64,000 bases of DNA from Dechloromonas agitata is5 (GTDB lineage: Bacteria; Pseudomonadota; Gammaproteobacteria; Burkholderiales; Rhodocyclaceae), in contig NZ_KI912532.1 in assembly GCF_000519045.1 (NCBI RefSeq), positions 620,001-684,000 of the forward strand, given 5' to 3'. The number at the start of each line of letters is the position of its first letter. Position 1 is the stretch's first letter. Below are positions 50,517 to 61,194 of the stretch, in pieces. The notes beneath the pieces are model-generated. The model worked only from the letters and a program-made list of their open reading frames with translations, did no database searches and was not told where the DNA came from. The translations under genes were made by a program, and so were the position numbers.

Positions 50517-51620
50517 ATGCGCAACAATTCGAATCGTATGCTGCTGATCGACGCCCTCAAGGCAATCGCGGCACTGCTGGTGCTGACCCACCATTTTTCA
50601 TCCTACGGCCCCTTGGCCGAATCGGCGCGCCACCATTTCCCCGCCGTCTTCGACTGGCTGTTCGCCTACGGGCGCATGGCAGTCCAGGTGTTCCTGGTGA
50701 TCGCCGGCTTCCTGGCGGCCCGGGGCCTGGCGGCGCAGGGCCAGGCCCTGTCGGCATCCCCCCTGCCCCTGATCTGGAAGCGCTACCTGCGCCTGGTCGT
50801 GCCTTACCTGGCTGCCATCGGCCTGGCCATCATTGCCGCCGCCATTGCCGATCGCTGGCTGGACGACGAGGCCATTCCCGCCCGCGCCACCTTCAAGCAA
50901 TGGCTGGCCCATGCCGCCCTGCTACACGGCCTGCTCGGCATCGATGCGCTGTCGGCCGGCGTCTGGTACATTGCCATCGATTTCCAGCTGTTTGCGCTGA
51001 TGGCCATCCTGCTCTGGGCCGGCCGGCGGCGCCTCGTCGCGCCGGCGCTGGTGCTCGCCGTCGCCACTGCCTCGCTGTTCTGGTTCAACCGCGATGCCAC
51101 CTGGGATAACTGGGCGATCTATTTCTTCGGCTCCTACGGTCTCGGTGCCGCCGCCTGGTGGGCTTCTGAACGCCGGCAGATGTCGGCCTGGCTGGGCGTC
51201 ATGGTCTGCGTCACCGTCGCGGCCCTGATCGTCGATTTCCGCCTGCGCATCCTGCTGGCGTTGACCGTCGCCCTGCTCCTCGGTTTCGGACGGCGCTCCG
51301 GCCTGCTCGAACGCTGGCCGGATGTCCGGCCGCTCGCTTTCCTCGGCCAGATTTCATACTCGATCTTTCTGGTGCACTTCCCCGTGCTGCTACTGGCCAA
51401 TGCGCTGTACGCCCAGGCCGGTTACGACTCGCCGCTCGCCACGGGACTTGGCCTCGGCTTGTCATGGGGCGCCAGCCTGCTCGCCGCGATGCTCTTCTAC
51501 CGCTGGATCGAAAGCCCGGAAGCCAGCCGGCGCATCACCGGGGGACTCGCCTCCCTGCTCGGCCTCGGCCGGAATCTGGCCGGCCGGATGCCGCTGATCG
51601 GCTCCCGGCTCGGCCCCTAG
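50517..51620 (+). CDS. Acyltransferase 3 family membrane protein
   Basis: This is a 367-residue integral membrane O-acyltransferase with about ten helices. The N-terminal DALKAIAALLVLTHHFSSYG with the catalytic His and the YLRLVVPY motif are typical. Such enzymes acetylate surface polysaccharides or antibiotics; the substrate is not predictable. It follows the U32 gene in the same direction with a hairpin between. No glycan cluster is nearby. Confidence 0.88.
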   Translation: MRNNSNRMLLIDALKAIAALLVLTHHFSSYGPLAESARHHFPAVFDWLFAYGRMAVQVFLVIAGFLAARGLAAQGQALSASPLPLIWKRYLRLVVPYLAAIGLAIIAAAIADRWLDDEAIPARATFKQWLAHAALLHGLLGIDALSAGVWYIAIDFQLFALMAILLWAGRRRLVAPALVLAVATASLFWFNRDATWDNWAIYFFGSYGLGAAAWWASERRQMSAWLGVMVCVTVAALIVDFRLRILLALTVALLLGFGRRSGLLERWPDVRPLAFLGQISYSIFLVHFPVLLLANALYAQAGYDSPLATGLGLGLSWGASLLAAMLFYRWIESPEASRRITGGLASLLGLGRNLAGRMPLIGSRLGP

Positions 51621-51647
51621 TAGCGTCGGGTCTAGTCGACCCCGGCC

Positions 51648-53603
<1,956 letters not shown>

Positions 53604-53646
53604 CTCGTCTCCTCTGTGGTGTTGATTTTGGGTGACAGGATAGCAG

Positions 53647-53664
53647 GTTAACGTTAACGTCAAC
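53647..53664. promoter_or_regulatory. Operator-like triple GTTAAC repeat in the divergent acs/ech region
   Basis: Three contiguous hexamers GTTAAC, GTTAAC, GTCAAC form a 12-base perfect palindrome plus a half. On the minus strand the site lies between a -35 TTGACG (53664-53659) and a -10 TATCCT (53642-53637), so a bound protein would control the acetoacetyl-CoA synthetase promoter. The sequence resembles LiuR-type sites (from memory), regulators of leucine and acetoacetate catabolism. Confidence 0.55.
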
Positions 53665-53738
53665 TGTCGCCTGCCGGACAAACCCCAAACCGTAGAATGA
53701 CCGGCACAACCGCTTGCCCGCAATACAGGAGAACCCGC

Positions 53739-54512
53739 ATGAGCACTGTCGTCCTCACTGAAATTCACGGCCGCGTCGGCCTGATCCGCATCAACCGCCC
53801 GGAGGCGATGAACGCCCTGAACAACGAGGTCGTCGACGGTATCGGCGCCGCCATCGACGCCTTCGAAGCCGACGAGAACATCGGCTGCATCGTCATCACC
53901 GGCAATGAAAAGGCCTTTGCCGCCGGCGCCGATATCGGCTTCATGAAGGACTTCGACTACCTGCATGCCTACAAGACCGACTTCATCACCCGCAACTGGG
54001 AACGCATCAAGACGGCCCGCAAGCCGGTGATCGCCGCCGTCTCCGGCTTCGCCCTGGGCGGCGGCTGCGAGATGGCGATGATGTGCGACATGATCTTCGC
54101 CGCCGATACCGCCAAATTCGGCCAGCCGGAAATCCGCCTCGGCACCTTGCCCGGCGCCGGTGGCACGCAACGCCTGCCGCGCGCGGTGGGCAAGGCCAAA
54201 GCCATGGATATGTGCCTGAGCGCCCGCATGATGGACGCGCCGGAAGCCGAGAAGGCGGGGCTGGTCGCCCGCATCTACCCGGCTGACCAGCTATTGGATG
54301 AAACCCTGAAGGCAGCGCAGACCATCGCCGGCTTCTCGCTGCCGGTGGTCATGATGATCAAGGAATCGGTCAACCGCGCCTTCGAATCGAGCCTCAACGA
54401 AGGCCTGCTCTTCGAGCGCCGCGTCTTCCACGCGGCCTTCGCCGTCGAGGACCAGAAAGAAGGCATGGCCGCCTTCGTCGAGAAGCGCAAACCGGCTTTC
54501 AAGCACCGCTGA
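53739..54512 (+). CDS. Enoyl-CoA hydratase
   Basis: This 257-residue crotonase-fold enzyme hydrates 2-enoyl-CoA. The oxyanion region [11 protein letters not shown], the catalytic Glu pair in [15 protein letters not shown] and [14 protein letters not shown] are intact. AGGAG lies 7 bases before the ATG; an in-frame ATG at 53697 is unlikely. It could act in short-chain fatty acid, leucine or phenylacetate degradation. It shares a divergent region with the acetoacetyl-CoA synthetase gene. Confidence 0.94.
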   Translation: MSTVVLTEIHGRVGLIRINRPEAMNALNNEVVDGIGAAIDAFEADENIGCIVITGNEKAFAAGADIGFMKDFDYLHAYKTDFITRNWERIKTARKPVIAAVSGFALGGGCEMAMMCDMIFAADTAKFGQPEIRLGTLPGAGGTQRLPRAVGKAKAMDMCLSARMMDAPEAEKAGLVARIYPADQLLDETLKAAQTIAGFSLPVVMMIKESVNRAFESSLNEGLLFERRVFHAAFAVEDQKEGMAAFVEKRKPAFKHR

Positions 54513-55571
54513 GTGCATCTTTTTGTCGACATCTTCAGCTACGGCTACGGGCACCTCGCGATTACCGCGCCGGTGCTCAATGCCCTGGCGGCCAATCTGC
54601 CCGAATTGCGCCTGACGGTGCGTAGCGGGCTGCCGCCAGCCAAGCTACGCCAGCGCATACACGTCCCGTTCGAGCTGCTGCACGGCAGTACCGACTTCGG
54701 CTTCGTGATGGTCGATGCCACCCGCATCGACCGCGGTGCAAGCGCCCTGGCCTACCGTGCAGCCCATGCCGGCTGGACGAACCGGGTAGCCGGCGAAAGC
54801 GCTTTTCTGGACGAATTGCGACCGGACGTTGTGTTGACCAACGTCAGCTACCTGCCGCTGGCCGGTGCGGCAGAGGCCGGCATCCCGGCGGTTTCGCTGT
54901 GCTCTTTGAACTGGGCCGATCTGTTCGCCCACTATTTCGGCAGCGAATCCTGGGCTCTGCCCATCCACGAGCAGATACAGGACGCCTACCGCTCAGCCCG
55001 GCATTTCCTGCGCGTGACGCCGAGCATGGCCATGGAAAGTCTCGACAACATCGCCCCCGTCGGCCCGATTGCCGCGCTTGGCCAGAAGCATGATCTGGGG
55101 CTGGGTCAGGACAAGGCCGTACTCATCGCCATGGGCGGCATTGCCCACCTTCTGCCGGTCGACCACTGGCCCCGCCTGCCCGGCATTCGCTGGCTGGTGG
55201 CCGAAGCCTGGCAATGTCGGCACCCCGATGCCTTGGCCTTCGAGTCCTTCGGACTGAGCTTCACCGACCTGCTGCGCTCGGTCGATGCCGTGATCACCAA
55301 GCCGGGCTATGGCACCTTCACCGAAGCCGCCTGCAATGGCACACCGGTCCTCTACCAGCGCCGAGTGGACTGGCCGGAGCAGGATTGCCTGATTGAATGG
55401 CTGACACAGAATGCGCGCTGTGCGGAAATCGCCGAGGACAACCTGCATGCGGGTCGCCTCGGCAAGGCGCTCGAACACCTGTGGCAGTCACCAGCCCCGC
55501 CGCTGCCGACGCCCAATGGCGCGGCACAGGCTGCGGCGCTGATCAGAGCGGTCGGAAGCCGAACTTCTTGA
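54513..55571 (+). CDS. Glycosyltransferase-like (GT-B fold) protein
   Basis: This encodes 352 residues. The N-terminus SYGYGHLAITAPVLNAL resembles GT28/UDP-glycosyltransferases, and KPGYGTFTEAACNGTPVLY is a donor-binding C-terminal motif. It could transfer a sugar or be a related kinase-associated domain; no acceptor clue exists. The GTG start directly abuts the hydratase stop (TGA GTG), and its end overlaps the convergent maf gene by 29 bases. Confidence 0.75.
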   Translation: MHLFVDIFSYGYGHLAITAPVLNALAANLPELRLTVRSGLPPAKLRQRIHVPFELLHGSTDFGFVMVDATRIDRGASALAYRAAHAGWTNRVAGESAFLDELRPDVVLTNVSYLPLAGAAEAGIPAVSLCSLNWADLFAHYFGSESWALPIHEQIQDAYRSARHFLRVTPSMAMESLDNIAPVGPIAALGQKHDLGLGQDKAVLIAMGGIAHLLPVDHWPRLPGIRWLVAEAWQCRHPDALAFESFGLSFTDLLRSVDAVITKPGYGTFTEAACNGTPVLYQRRVDWPEQDCLIEWLTQNARCAEIAEDNLHAGRLGKALEHLWQSPAPPLPTPNGAAQAAALIRAVGSRTS

Positions 55572-56151
55572 GCAGTTCGCCGGTTTCACAGACCGGCAGG
55601 CCCATGACGCCGGTAAAACTGCCGGTGAGGTGCTCGACGAACAGCCCGGCCCGGCCCTGGATGCCGTAGGCCCCGGCCTTGTCCATCGGCTCGCCGCTCA
55701 TCACGTAATGACGGATTTCCTCGTCATCGATGGCACGGAAACGCACCTCACTGGTCGACAGCACGTACTCGATGCGGCCCAGATGATTGATTGCAACGCC
55801 TGTCAGCACGCGGTGCGTCCGCCCGGAAAGGCGCTTCAGGATGTGCGTTGCATCGGCCATATCGACCGGCTTGCCGATGATCTCGCCGTCGAACTCGAGG
55901 GTGGTATCGGCGGCCAGCACCGGCCGCATCGGCAGGCGGCGCTCCTCGACGATCTTCAGGCCATGCGCCGCCTTGCTGCGGGCGATGCGTTCGACGTACG
56001 CGACCGGATCTTCGTTGACCAGCGCCGTTTCATCGGTCTCCAGGTCGGCGCGCATGCCGTGACGGAAGACGACGGTGTCGAAATCGATGCCGATCTGGTG
56101 CAGGAGTTCACGGCGGCGGGGGCTGCGGGAAGCAAGATAGAGGCGCATCAT
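55543..56151 (-). CDS. Maf-family nucleoside triphosphate pyrophosphatase
   Basis: This is a Maf protein of about 202 residues with the signature [30 protein letters not shown] and [11 protein letters not shown]. Such enzymes hydrolyse dTTP/UTP or modified nucleotides and affect septation. The start may be 56151 (ATGA overlap with rlmH) or the ATG at 56148. It is the last gene of nadD-rsfS-rlmH-maf, with its 3' end overlapping the convergent glycosyltransferase-like gene. Confidence 0.93.
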   Translation of the reverse strand: MMRLYLASRSPRRRELLHQIGIDFDTVVFRHGMRADLETDETALVNEDPVAYVERIARSKAAHGLKIVEERRLPMRPVLAADTTLEFDGEIIGKPVDMADATHILKRLSGRTHRVLTGVAINHLGRIEYVLSTSEVRFRAIDDEEIRHYVMSGEPMDKAGAYGIQGRAGLFVEHLTGSFTGVMGLPVCETGELLKKFGFRPL

Positions 56152-56618
56152 CCCTCTCGATGGTACGGATGGTTTTTCAGGACGCTGACGGCGCGGTAAA
56201 GCTGTTCGCATAATAGCAGCCGGGCCATGCCGTGCGGCAGGGTCAGGCTGGACAGGCGCAGCCGGTCGTCGGCCTGCTGCTTGAACTCCTCGTCCAGCCC
56301 GTCGGCGCCGCCGATCAGCAAGGCCACATCGCGGCCGTCCTGCATCCAGGTTTCCAGCCGCTTGGCGAGTTGCAGGGTGGTCAGGTCGTCGCCCTTCTCG
56401 TCGAGCACGACAAGGCGGCAACTGCCCGGCATGGCCTCGCGCAGACGAGCCCTTTCGGCCGCCAGCAATTGTTCGCGGGTCTTCGAACCGCGTGGCTCCG
56501 GCTTGATCTCGGTGACGCTGGCCGCCAGTTCGCGCGGCATGCGCTTGAGATACTCGGCGCAGCCCTCGCTGACCCAGCCGGGCTGGCGATGACCAACCGC
56601 CAGTATCGCCAGCTTCAT
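56148..56618 (-). CDS. rlmH: 23S rRNA (pseudouridine(1915)-N3)-methyltransferase RlmH
   Basis: This 156-residue SPOUT methyltransferase has the knot motif [13 protein letters not shown] and the conserved C-terminal [15 protein letters not shown]. The start at 56618 ([13 protein letters not shown]) matches the family and overlaps the rsfS stop (ATGA). Helps finish 70S maturation. Confidence 0.95.
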   Translation of the reverse strand: MKLAILAVGHRQPGWVSEGCAEYLKRMPRELAASVTEIKPEPRGSKTREQLLAAERARLREAMPGSCRLVVLDEKGDDLTTLQLAKRLETWMQDGRDVALLIGGADGLDEEFKQQADDRLRLSSLTLPHGMARLLLCEQLYRAVSVLKNHPYHREG

Positions 56619-56983
56619 TCGGCGGCGGCCTGCTCCGCCTGCTGCTTGCGACGCTGGGCCGGCGTGACCTGCCACAGCTCTTCGAGATTGTAATAGGCGC
56701 GCACCGAAGGCTGCATGACATGGACGACCACGTCACCGATGTCGACCAGCACCCATTCGCCGGCATCCTCGCCTTCGACCGAGACGATCTCGGCGCCGGC
56801 TTCGCGCACCTTGTCCTGCACGTTGCGCGCCAGTGCCTTGACCTGGCGGTTGGAGTCGCCAGTCGCGATGACCAGGCGATCGAACAGCGAGGTCAGCTTG
56901 GTGGTGTTGATGACTTCAATGTCTTTGCCCTTGATGTCTTCGAGGGCGTTGACGACGATTTTTTGCAGCTTGCGGATGTCCAT
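56615..56983 (-). CDS. rsfS: Ribosomal silencing factor RsfS
   Basis: This 122-residue protein binds uL14 and blocks subunit joining under nutrient limitation. It shows the family core from [20 protein letters not shown] to [20 protein letters not shown] short Gln/Ala-rich tail follows. The ATG overlaps the nadD stop as TGATG. Operon with nadD is conserved across bacteria. Confidence 0.95.
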   Translation of the reverse strand: MDIRKLQKIVVNALEDIKGKDIEVINTTKLTSLFDRLVIATGDSNRQVKALARNVQDKVREAGAEIVSVEGEDAGEWVLVDIGDVVVHVMQPSVRAYYNLEELWQVTPAQRRKQQAEQAAAE

Positions 56984-57648
56984 CAGGGATTTCTGTAAAG
57001 GGAATGGGTTTGAATATAGTCGAGAACGTCATCCGGCAGCAAATAACGGGCCGACAGGCCGTTGGCCAGCAGCTTGCGGATCTGCGTCGCCGAGATGGCG
57101 AGTTGGGTCATCGCGAAAGTGACGATGCCGCCGGCCGGCGCCGCGCGCAGTGCCGAGACATCGGCCAGCCGGCGATCGGCGAATTCAGTCGCCAGCTCGT
57201 GCGGCAGGCTGGCCGTTTCCACCGGAAAACCGGGGCGGTGCGAAACGGCAATATGGGCCAGGGCGAACAGGTCGCGCCAGCGATGCCAGGCAGCGAGCCC
57301 GGCGAAAGCATCGGCCCCGACCAGCAGGACAAGCGGCTGTGCCTCGCCCAGTTCACGGCGCAGGCGTTCCAGGGTATGGACCGTGTAGCTTGGCGCAGCA
57401 GCTTCCACCTCAGCGGGATCGACCGTGAAGCAGGGGTTGCCGGCCGTTGCCCGGCGCACCATGTCGAGACGCTGGCCGGCGGTCACCTGCGGCACGCCAC
57501 GGTGTGGCGGCTGGCCGGCCGGCAGCCAGCGCACGCCGCCCAGGCCGAGGTGGGCGATGGCCTCCTCGGCCAGGCGCAGGTGGCCGAAATGCACGGGATC
57601 GAAGGTGCCGCCGAACAGCCCAAGCGGCAGCAGGCTGGCGTCAGACAA
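56983..57648 (-). CDS. nadD: Nicotinate-nucleotide adenylyltransferase
   Basis: NadD adenylates nicotinate mononucleotide in NAD synthesis. It has 221 residues. The nucleotidyltransferase motif GLFGGTFDPVHFGHLRL and the ISATQIRKLL motif are intact. The start is TTG at 57648, overlapping the preceding membrane-protein gene by 8 bases; no ATG or GTG is available before GLFGG. Confidence 0.94.
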   Translation of the reverse strand: MSDASLLPLGLFGGTFDPVHFGHLRLAEEAIAHLGLGGVRWLPAGQPPHRGVPQVTAGQRLDMVRRATAGNPCFTVDPAEVEAAAPSYTVHTLERLRRELGEAQPLVLLVGADAFAGLAAWHRWRDLFALAHIAVSHRPGFPVETASLPHELATEFADRRLADVSALRAAPAGGIVTFAMTQLAISATQIRKLLANGLSARYLLPDDVLDYIQTHSLYRNP

Positions 57649-58414
57649 TTTCGGAAATGCCGAAAATGTCGCGATAGCTGGCGTAGAAACTGGCGAACAC
57701 CGTCGGCGCGACGACCAGCATCATGGGCAGCGTGACGATGGCGGTGATCAGGTTGGCCGCCCCCGGAACGATCAACAACAGGATGCCGAGCAGCAGGCCG
57801 GGCAGGACGCCGGCGACGACAACGAGACCCAGGCCGTAGGTCAGGAAGGGCCGCCAGTTCATCCAGCAGGCGACGAAGCTGAAGAACAGCGCGCGGCCGA
57901 CCGACAGCCGGTGCCAGGCGGCGAGGACCGGGGCGAACCACCAGGCCATCAGCACCGGCGTCATCAGCAACATGACGAAGAGGGCCGACAACGTGAAGTC
58001 GGCATCCTCGACCACCGCCCGCTCGGTACGGTTGCCGGCCAGCATGAAGCGGAGCAGATCGCCGCCGTCCACCAGCGAAGACAGGCCGAGGGCGCCGAGC
58101 GTACAGCAGAGGTAGAGTGCGCCCAGGATGGCCAGCGTACGGCCGTTTTCCCTCAGGCTGCCGTACAAGGTCTGCAGGCCAACCGGCTGGCCGCGCTCGA
58201 CGTTGCGCGCCGCCTGCATCAGCCCGACCGACAGGCCGGGGATGGCCAGCGACGCGATCAGGACGCCCAGGACCGGCACGATGTTGAGGAAAAGCACGGT
58301 GAACCAGTAGGCGACGACCAGCAAGCCGAGCATGACCGGATTGCGCCGGAAGATGGCGAAACCGCCCATGATCCATTGCCAGCCCGCGGCCGGCGGCAGG
58401 GTTTGTGCCCGCAT
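57641..58414 (-). CDS. BPSS1780-type membrane protein, copy A
   Basis: This is a 257-residue integral membrane protein with about five to six helices, resembling the BPSS1780 family. It ends ...FASFYASYRDIFGISEIV. The C-terminal YASYRDIF motif is shared with the adjacent gene upstream. Function is unknown. The ATG lies 2 bases after the stop of copy B. Confidence 0.8.
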   Translation of the reverse strand: MRAQTLPPAAGWQWIMGGFAIFRRNPVMLGLLVVAYWFTVLFLNIVPVLGVLIASLAIPGLSVGLMQAARNVERGQPVGLQTLYGSLRENGRTLAILGALYLCCTLGALGLSSLVDGGDLLRFMLAGNRTERAVVEDADFTLSALFVMLLMTPVLMAWWFAPVLAAWHRLSVGRALFFSFVACWMNWRPFLTYGLGLVVVAGVLPGLLLGILLLIVPGAANLITAIVTLPMMLVVAPTVFASFYASYRDIFGISEIV

Positions 58415-58416
58415 CG

Positions 58417-59163
58417 TCAGCTACCCATGAAGATGTCGCGGTACGAGGCGTAGACCGCACCGGAGAAGACCGGCAGCAGGAGCAGCAAGCCCATGCCGAC
58501 CGGCAGCATTGCGAAGAACAGCGCGACGACCAGGAAAATGCCGAAGATGCACATCGCCAGCCAGTTGCGGGCGCCGGCTGTGAAGCTCGCCTTCATCGCG
58601 TCGAGCGGCTTCATGTCGTGAAAATAGACGAGGGCCGGCGCGAACCAGGTCGCCATGATGACCGGCACCGACAACACGAGAACGAGCAGGCCGGCCAGCA
58701 TGACGCCACCCAACGCGATGCCGAAGCCCCCTACTTTGCCGGTCACCACACCGCCGAGCACGCCGCCGCTGACCAGCAGGAAAGCGAGGAAGGCAATGCC
58801 GAAGATGCCCAGCGCGAAGAATACGCCGACCATGACCAGTTGCCCGGCCTGGTGGTGGAAGCCGGCGAAGAGATCGGCGATGGCCGGCTCCTCGTTGTCA
58901 CTGATGCGCCGGCAAACGCGGAACATGCCGGCACCAAACAGCGGCACCAGCAGGTGGGCGGCAATCTGGCCGAACAGCGGCACGATGGAAATGGCCATCA
59001 GGATGACCAGAAGCAGGACCGTGACACCGATCCAGATACCGGGATTGACCAGGAACATGGCCCAACCCTGGCGCAACCAGTCGAAGCAGGCGCCGGCATC
59101 GACCTCGCGGCTATCGCCGGAGAACGGGGCTGGCGCCATCGGAAATGCGGGAGTTTCGTTCAT
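58417..59163 (-). CDS. BPSS1780-type membrane protein, copy B
   Basis: This is a 248-residue membrane protein paralogous to copy A. The helix pattern and the ending ...YASYRDIFMGS match, but the N-terminus differs (Pro/Ala-rich, then CFDWLRQGWAMFLVNPGIWI). Tandem copies suggest a heteromer or a recent duplication. Function is unknown. Confidence 0.8.
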   Translation of the reverse strand: MNETPAFPMAPAPFSGDSREVDAGACFDWLRQGWAMFLVNPGIWIGVTVLLLVILMAISIVPLFGQIAAHLLVPLFGAGMFRVCRRISDNEEPAIADLFAGFHHQAGQLVMVGVFFALGIFGIAFLAFLLVSGGVLGGVVTGKVGGFGIALGGVMLAGLLVLVLSVPVIMATWFAPALVYFHDMKPLDAMKASFTAGARNWLAMCIFGIFLVVALFFAMLPVGMGLLLLLPVFSGAVYASYRDIFMGS

Positions 59164-59172
59164 GCGCGGATG

Positions 59173-60099
59173 CTAACGGGGGAGTTCCGACCCGGCAAGG
59201 CGCAGGGCAGCCAAAAGCCGACGAAATTCATCGGGATTCTTGATTGTTACCACTTCACCCAGCCGCGGCTGGTGGCGGACTTCCAGTCGCAGCAGCCAGA
59301 AACGGAGGGCCGCCGCCCGCCGTACCGCCGGCCAGGCCTGTCTTTCGGCCGGCAACAGCGGGCGCACCGCACCGTAGCCGGCCAGCAGAGCGGCAAGCCC
59401 CCTCTCATCGGCACACCAGTCGTTGGCGACGACGGCCAGATCGAACAGCCAGGCATCTTCGCCGGCAAAGTAGAAGTCGAGCAGACCGGACAAGCGGCCG
59501 TCGGCCAGCCACAGGACGTTGTCACGGAACAGGTCGGCGTGGATCACGCCACACGGCAGGGCTGACCAGTCCTGGGCGGCCTGGAAGGCCAGTTCATCGG
59601 CGAGCAGCTCACGCTCGGTGGCATCGACCAGCGGCAGCAAGGCCTGGCCGACCCGCTGCCGCCAGGCGCTGCCGCACGGATTGGGCAAGGGATCGGGCAT
59701 TCCGGCCGCGGCCAGGTGCAGGCGGGCCAGCATGTCGCCGAGGGTGCGCAGGTGGTGCATGTCCGGCTGCTCCAGCGCCGCGCCGGGCAGGCAGGTGAGG
59801 AGGGCAGCCGGCTTGCCGGCGAGTGGGCGCCAGCGCCGGCCGGCGGCATCGGTCAACGGCTGAGGACAGGGCAGGCCGGCACGGGCCAGGCGATCCTGCA
59901 GGGCGAGGTAGAAATCGAGGGCCGCCGGGTCGATGTTTTCGAACAGGGTCAGCACGAAACGACCGGCCGCGGTCGTTACGAAGTAATTGGAGTTCTGCAT
60001 GCCGGCGGCGATGCCGGCATGATCGATCAGCTCACCGAGCCGGAGCGGCTGGAGCCAGGCGGCGAGTGCATCCCGCCCGACGGGGGTATAGACCGACAC
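59173..60099 (-). CDS. thrB: Homoserine kinase (APH-like ThrB)
   Basis: ThrB phosphorylates homoserine for threonine synthesis. It has 308 residues of the aminoglycoside-phosphotransferase-like type used by betaproteobacteria, not the GHMP type. The catalytic HADLFRDNVLW and metal-binding LLDFYFAGED are present. The GTG start directly follows the DUF2782 stop (TAA GTG). Confidence 0.93.
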   Translation of the reverse strand: MSVYTPVGRDALAAWLQPLRLGELIDHAGIAAGMQNSNYFVTTAAGRFVLTLFENIDPAALDFYLALQDRLARAGLPCPQPLTDAAGRRWRPLAGKPAALLTCLPGAALEQPDMHHLRTLGDMLARLHLAAAGMPDPLPNPCGSAWRQRVGQALLPLVDATERELLADELAFQAAQDWSALPCGVIHADLFRDNVLWLADGRLSGLLDFYFAGEDAWLFDLAVVANDWCADERGLAALLAGYGAVRPLLPAERQAWPAVRRAAALRFWLLRLEVRHQPRLGEVVTIKNPDEFRRLLAALRLAGSELPR

Positions 60100-60432
60100 T
60101 TACCAGCTGTGGATGACCCACATCGGCGGCTTGGTCGGATGTTGGTCCGGACCGACGTCGACCATGATGCCGTCACCCTGGCGATCGACCAGATAGTAGG
60201 GTTTGCCGACCGCCGGCGTGACCTTGACCATGTAGAGCTTGCCCTTGACGCGGAATTCCTCGCGGGTTTCCTTCTCGGTCTTGACGATGGTGACCTGCGG
60301 CTCGAGGTTTTCGTCGAAGGCTTCCATGCCCGGCGGCGGAGGCGGCACGGCCGGCAGCGGCTGGAGGTCGCCTTTCTGCTGCGCCCAGGCGGGCAGCGCG
60401 GCAAGAAGCAGGAGGGGAAGAAGGCGGCGCAT
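60100..60432 (-). CDS. DUF2782 family periplasmic protein
   Basis: This encodes 110 residues with a signal peptide (about 1-17, AWA), a Pro-rich region, then the DUF2782 core (EFRVKGKLYMVKVTPAVGKPYYLVD). Its place between polA and thrB is conserved in betaproteobacteria. Function is unknown; translation looks coupled to thrB. Confidence 0.85.
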   Translation of the reverse strand: MRRLLPLLLLAALPAWAQQKGDLQPLPAVPPPPPGMEAFDENLEPQVTIVKTEKETREEFRVKGKLYMVKVTPAVGKPYYLVDRQGDGIMVDVGPDQHPTKPPMWVIHSW

Positions 60433-60462
60433 GGTGGAATCCTCGAAATCGATAAGCCGATT

Positions 60463-61191
60463 TTACAGGTTGAGCAGCATCTCGTGTTCGTTGGGCAACG
60501 GCCCGAACGGCCTGCCCTCGTAGTGCTTGAAAATGGCCTCGACCACCTTGGCGGGATCATCGATGACCTGGATCAGGTCGATATCCTCGGGATCGACCAT
60601 GCCTTCGCCGACCAGCCGGTCCTTGAACCAGTCGATCATACCGCCCCAGAAATCGGAGCAGACGAGGATGAGCGGAATCTTGCGCGCCTTGCCGGTCTGG
60701 ATCAGGGTCAGCGCCTCCATCAGCTCATCCAGCGTGCCAAAGCCGCCGGGCAGTACGACATAGGCACTGGCAAAGCGGACGAACATGTACTTGCGGGCAA
60801 AAAAGTGGCGGAAGGTCTGCGAGATGTCCTGATAGGGGTTGGACTTCTGCTCATGCGGCAACTGGATGTTGAGGCCGACCGACGGCGACTTGCCGAAGAA
60901 GGCCCCTTTGTTGGCTGCCTCCATGATGCCCGGGCCGCCACCGGAGATGACCGAGAAGCCGGAATCGGACAGCAGGCGGGCGAGTTGCTCGGTCAAGGTG
61001 TAGTACTTCGAGTCGGGCGGCACCCGGGCCGAACCGAAGAGCGTGACGGCCGGCTTGATCGCCGCCAGGCGTTCGGTCGCCTCGACGAACTCTGACATAA
61101 TGCCGAAAATCCGCCACGACTCGCGGGCCGTCGTGTTCTTCAGCAGGGCCTCGGTCTCGACACCCATCACCAGTTTTTCGCTTTCCGTCAC
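60463..61191 (-). CDS. LOG family protein (TIGR00730-like)
   Basis: This 242-residue protein has the LOG signature PGGFGTLDELMEAL and the nucleotide-binding GGGPGIMEAAN. Members hydrolyse cytokinin ribotides or nucleotide monophosphates. The GTG at 61191 has AGAGG 6 bases upstream, inside the first codons of divergent polA; the ATG at 61167 is weaker. Only three bases separate the two divergent starts. Confidence 0.9.
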   Translation of the reverse strand: MTESEKLVMGVETEALLKNTTARESWRIFGIMSEFVEATERLAAIKPAVTLFGSARVPPDSKYYTLTEQLARLLSDSGFSVISGGGPGIMEAANKGAFFGKSPSVGLNIQLPHEQKSNPYQDISQTFRHFFARKYMFVRFASAYVVLPGGFGTLDELMEALTLIQTGKARKIPLILVCSDFWGGMIDWFKDRLVGEGMVDPEDIDLIQVIDDPAKVVEAIFKHYEGRPFGPLPNEHEMLLNL

Positions 61192-61194
61192 GTT

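Noticed and set aside
53604-54170. 189-codon upstream extension of the acetoacetyl-CoA synthetase frame
   Set aside because: It overlaps the divergent hydratase gene and the promoter region; the ATG at 53603 has a good ribosome site and family N-terminus.
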